Below are positions 4,644 through 6,945 of a stretch of DNA of 6,945 bases, in pieces; position 1 is the first letter of the stretch, and each line of letters begins with the position of its first letter. The notes beneath the pieces were generated by a model that saw only the letters and a list, made by a program, of their open reading frames with translations, was not told the DNA's origin and searched no databases. The DNA comes from an uncultured bacterium (GTDB lineage: Bacteria > Bacillota > Clostridia > Lachnospirales > Lachnospiraceae), in assembly GCA_937893485.1 (NCBI GenBank), contig CALBJL010000113.1, positions 1-6,945 on the forward strand, in the 5' to 3' direction. A program made the position numbers and the translations under genes.

Positions 4644-5549
4644 TTATGATACGCTTTGCTTTTCTTTCTCCGGCAGCTGTGCCAGAATCACTGCAATAAA
4701 AATCAGCACACATCCGCTCAGCTCCCGCACCGACAGCTTCTGGTGCAGAACGACCCAGCCGGTCAGAACCGAAAATACGGATTCAAGACTCATCAGCAGT
4801 GTCGCCACCGTCGGATTGTAATTTGTCTGCCCGACGATCTGTAATGTATATGCCACGCCACAGGATAGGACACCCGCGTACAACACTGATCCGGCTCCTG
4901 CAAGGATTCCTTCCACAGTCGGTGTCTCAAACAGAAACATTCCGATCCCCGACAACACACCACTGACCAGAAACTGGATACAGCTCATTTTCACACCGTC
5001 TACAAGCGGTGAAAAATGATCAATCACCAGAATATGACAGGAAAACAATACCGAGCAGCAGAGCAGATACACATCTCCCCGCTCAAGCGAAAATCCTCCG
5101 GTCATGCACAGCAGGTAAAAGCCAACCAGGGCGATCAATACAGCCAGCCATACTTTCAGACCACAGCGGCGTCCGAGAAACAATCCAAGAACCGGTACGA
5201 TCACAATATAAAGCGCTGTGATAAATCCCGCTTTTCCAACAGATGTATATTGGATTCCGAACTGCTGCAGATTCGATGCCACGCACAGAACCACTCCACA
5301 GCTCACACCGCCGAGCAGCAGTGTTCTGAGATCCATCTGTGCCACACGCTCCCGCTCCTGCGGTGATTTCCACCGATCCAGCACAATAATACACGGAACC
5401 AGCACAATGCTGCCGATAATGCTACGCACACAGCTAAACGTCAGCGGCCCCATAGAGTCCATGCCGACACTCTGTGCGACAAAGGCACTGCCCCAGATAA
5501 ACGCAGTCAGCAGCAGCATCGTCGGATTTTTCCAGTTAAAACTCTTCAT
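4644..5549 (-). CDS. DMT-superfamily transporter with two EamA domains
   Basis: A 301-residue integral membrane protein with about ten hydrophobic helices in two EamA repeats (about 12-148 and 158-290), the standard size and layout of drug/metabolite transporters. Hallmarks are TAFIWGSAFVAQSVGM near the N-terminus (15-30), GFITALYIVIVPVLGLFLGR (108-127), and the C-terminal signature LLMSLESVFSVLTGW followed by LSGCVLIFIAVILAQL. Such proteins usually export amino acids or other small metabolites; the substrate is not predictable. The ATG lies 2 bases after the stop of the PocR/MCP gene and has only a distant GGGA upstream, so it is probably translated by coupling. Both are likely on one mRNA ending at 4604-4634. 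This links the transporter to the ligand sensed by the upstream gene, by inference. Confidence 0.9.
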   Translation of the reverse strand: MKSFNWKNPTMLLLTAFIWGSAFVAQSVGMDSMGPLTFSCVRSIIGSIVLVPCIIVLDRWKSPQERERVAQMDLRTLLLGGVSCGVVLCVASNLQQFGIQYTSVGKAGFITALYIVIVPVLGLFLGRRCGLKVWLAVLIALVGFYLLCMTGGFSLERGDVYLLCCSVLFSCHILVIDHFSPLVDGVKMSCIQFLVSGVLSGIGMFLFETPTVEGILAGAGSVLYAGVLSCGVAYTLQIVGQTNYNPTVATLLMSLESVFSVLTGWVVLHQKLSVRELSGCVLIFIAVILAQLPEKEKQSVS

Positions 5550-5551
5550 GA

Positions 5552-6331
5552 TTATAATTTCTGTCCCGTAATTCCACTAACCGCCTCTGTCAGACGCTCC
5601 AGTTCATCCTTGATCTGATGGTTGCAGGAACCGAAATCCGCTGCCAGTGATCCGACCTTATTGGCAACGATCGCAAAGCCTCTGCCGGCCTCTCCCGCAC
5701 GCGCAGACTCGATTGATGCATTGAGTGCAAGGATCTTCTGGTTCTTCTCAAGCTTATCCAGATTTTTTGTGTAAGAATTGATATTGTTGATATAAGAGAC
5801 CACATCATCAATGCCATCTCTGACTCTTGCGTTGTGATCATTCTCATTCTTCTGATAATATGCGTTGCTCACCAGATTATTCACTATGAGGCCAAGCAGA
5901 TCCGCACCGGCACGAATTGACTCCTCATCACTGACCCGCACCTTATGCAATGCTTCTATGTATGCGTCCGGATCAATATCGAGTTCCTGTGCAATTGAGC
6001 GGAATTTACTCTCATCCGGCTCCTTTGGCAGAATCTGTCCGCCGATGATCTTTCCAAAATAGGTACCGTCTACCACAATATCTTTACTGAAATCCATCAG
6101 ACCGGCATGACAGAAGTATACATCCTTGCCCTCCTGGTCACATTTGAGACACCGCTTTGCTCCCTTTTCACATCCTCTCGTGTATCTCATACAAAACTCT
6201 GTAAAGCCGATCTCTCCGGTAATGTATTCTCCGTTTGCATCCAGAGCAATAGTAGCCATACCGGTCGCCTTTGACCATGAACTGAGGATATCCTCCAACT
6301 GCTGTTTGTCCACAAAATCTCTAATGTCCAT
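5552..6331 (-). CDS. Soluble chemoreceptor-like protein: PocR ligand-binding domain plus minimal MCP signalling tip
   Basis: A 259-residue protein without membrane segments or a HAMP domain. Residues about 8-155 look like a PocR sensory domain, with five cysteines (C47, C54, C61, C64, C74), including CLKCD (61-65) and YFCHAGLMDF (72-81), then GTYFGKIIGGQI (89-100). Such Cys sets could bind a metal or sense redox. A helix (about 166-197) leads to the chemoreceptor hairpin tip, residues 198-230, with LALNASIESARAGEAGRGF and AIVANKVGSLA, the part that contacts CheA/CheW. Only about 40 residues lie on each side of the tip, so the methylation helices of normal receptors are absent. It probably feeds a cytoplasmic signal into a chemotaxis or related array. 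The ATG at 6331 follows AGGGGGA (6345-6339) at 7 bases. It is the first gene of a unit with the DMT transporter. Confidence 0.85.
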   Translation of the reverse strand: MDIRDFVDKQQLEDILSSWSKATGMATIALDANGEYITGEIGFTEFCMRYTRGCEKGAKRCLKCDQEGKDVYFCHAGLMDFSKDIVVDGTYFGKIIGGQILPKEPDESKFRSIAQELDIDPDAYIEALHKVRVSDEESIRAGADLLGLIVNNLVSNAYYQKNENDHNARVRDGIDDVVSYINNINSYTKNLDKLEKNQKILALNASIESARAGEAGRGFAIVANKVGSLAADFGSCNHQIKDELERLTEAVSGITGQKL

Positions 6332-6367
6332 TTGACTGTCCCCCTGAACTTATTTTAATTAACTATA

Positions 6368-6395
6368 ATTCTACCACACTTCGGATATAAAGCAA
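6368..6395 (-). promoter_or_regulatory. Candidate promoter of the PocR/MCP-DMT unit
   Basis: On the minus strand TAGAAT (6373-6368), a 5/6 -10 match, is preceded at 16 bases by TTGCTT (6395-6390), a weak -35. The leader would be about 30 nt to the ATG at 6331. The surrounding 6332-6526 gap is AT-rich and holds no gene that I can see. Confidence 0.4.
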
Positions 6396-6526
6396 ACTAT
6401 ATTTGATATTTTTCGTGCAATTTCGACCTATATAATTACATACAGAACCTTCCACCGGCAGTTTCTTTGGATGCATGGCAGTAAAAAAATCCTGCCTTTC
6501 TATTCTTTCTATGTCTCTTTTCTTTA

Positions 6527-6945
6527 TTACATTTGTACTACCGGTTCTCCTGCCCTCTGTGCAGCCTCTGTCATCGCCTGCCTGAATGCATCCATGGACA
6601 TGCCCGCTTCCTCTGCACCGCGTTCAACCGATATATCCCCATTTTGTACAAACAATATAATCTGTTGTAACCGTCCTTCTGTGCGTCCGAGCTCCAGACC
6701 TTGCTCGATGCCCTGTTGCCATGCCTGACTGCTTGCTGCCTCACGTTCTAATTCCAGTTGTCGCTCAAATGTGTAATCCAGTTGCATTACTTTCGTCACC
6801 TCCGACCGGTTTTCGATTAAGAAATCCTTCAAAATATCTTCTCGGATACACTGGTCGATCGCCTGATGGATAGCTTTCCCCAGATCCTCGTATCCGTTTT
6901 CCTTAAAATTCTTTCTTACCAGCTCCACAAAATATGTATATTCCC
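6527..6945 (-). CDS. Rpn-family recombination-promoting nuclease/putative transposase, C-terminal part (runs off the window)
   Basis: The frame is open to the right edge, so the N-terminus lies outside the window. The visible 138 or so residues (reading ...EYTYFVELVRKNF from the edge) match the C-terminal half of Rpn/COG5464 proteins. They show a helical segment (GKAIHQAIDQCIREDILKDF, then LIENRSEV), a charged ERQLELEREAA helix, the typical GIEQGLELGRTEGRLQQ repeat, and a final small helical part (VERGAEEAGMSMDAFRQAM). The PD-(D/E)XK nuclease core would be in the missing part. Members promote RecA-independent recombination in E. coli and are abundant, often multicopy, in clostridia. The GTG at 6928 is probably an internal codon, not the start. 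No classic terminator follows; a weak 5-bp hairpin with a T run in its loop lies at 6477-6496. Confidence 0.75.
   Translation of the reverse strand, partial: EYTYFVELVRKNFKENGYEDLGKAIHQAIDQCIREDILKDFLIENRSEVTKVMQLDYTFERQLELEREAASSQAWQQGIEQGLELGRTEGRLQQIILFVQNGDISVERGAEEAGMSMDAFRQAMTEAAQRAGEPVVQM

Noticed and set aside
6477..6496. GGCAG/CTGCC hairpin as terminator of the Rpn-family gene
   Set aside because: The stem is only 5 bp, and the T run is in the loop rather than after the stem, so it is not a standard intrinsic terminator.

Overview
The window looks like chromosome of a gut Firmicute, most likely Lachnospiraceae (Roseburia/Agathobacter-like). I infer this from protein resemblance: the acyl-CoA ligase, the small 'MSQAKVDQYKKAK' membrane protein, the sigma-2-like membrane protein, the PocR/MCP protein and the Rpn-family C-terminus all have a clostridial look. 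Strong AGGAG-type ribosome sites and sigma-A-like promoters agree. No tRNA, rRNA, CRISPR array, phage gene or complete insertion sequence is visible.

Layout. The left half carries rightward genes, with one leftward gene among them: an ECF-type vitamin transporter S component (138-725); a small single-span membrane protein (873-1136); a leftward 98-residue protein of unknown function (1313-1609); a membrane protein whose cytoplasmic part resembles sigma-70 region 2 (1824-2819); and a class I adenylate-forming acyl-CoA ligase (2944-4581). The right half is leftward: the C-terminal part of an Rpn-family (PD-(D/E)XK) protein running off the right edge (6527-6945), then a two-gene unit of a soluble PocR-domain chemoreceptor-like protein (5552-6331) and a DMT/EamA transporter (4644-5549) separated by 2 bases. 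Strong hairpin terminators lie between the two convergent pairs (1162-1190 and 4604-4634).

Regulatory content is the more unusual part. (1) An exact-consensus promoter, TTGACA-18-TATAAT, points left just after the stop of the 1313-1609 gene. It faces a strong terminator about 70-95 nt away with no convincing gene between, which predicts a two-hairpin small RNA of about 95 nt. (2) The divergent promoters of the 98-residue gene and the sigma-2-like gene appear to share one palindromic -35 hexamer, TTGCAA. (3) The 10-mer TCCTGCAAAA occurs in the 5' leaders of both the sigma-2-like gene and the ligase gene, and again inverted inside the ligase promoter, suggesting common control.

Functionally the genes do not form one pathway. 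The ECF S component and the ligase are housekeeping-like. The PocR/MCP protein and the DMT exporter may form a sense-and-transport pair. The sigma-2-like membrane protein is the best candidate for undescribed biology. All functional names come from reading the protein sequences; no database search was possible.
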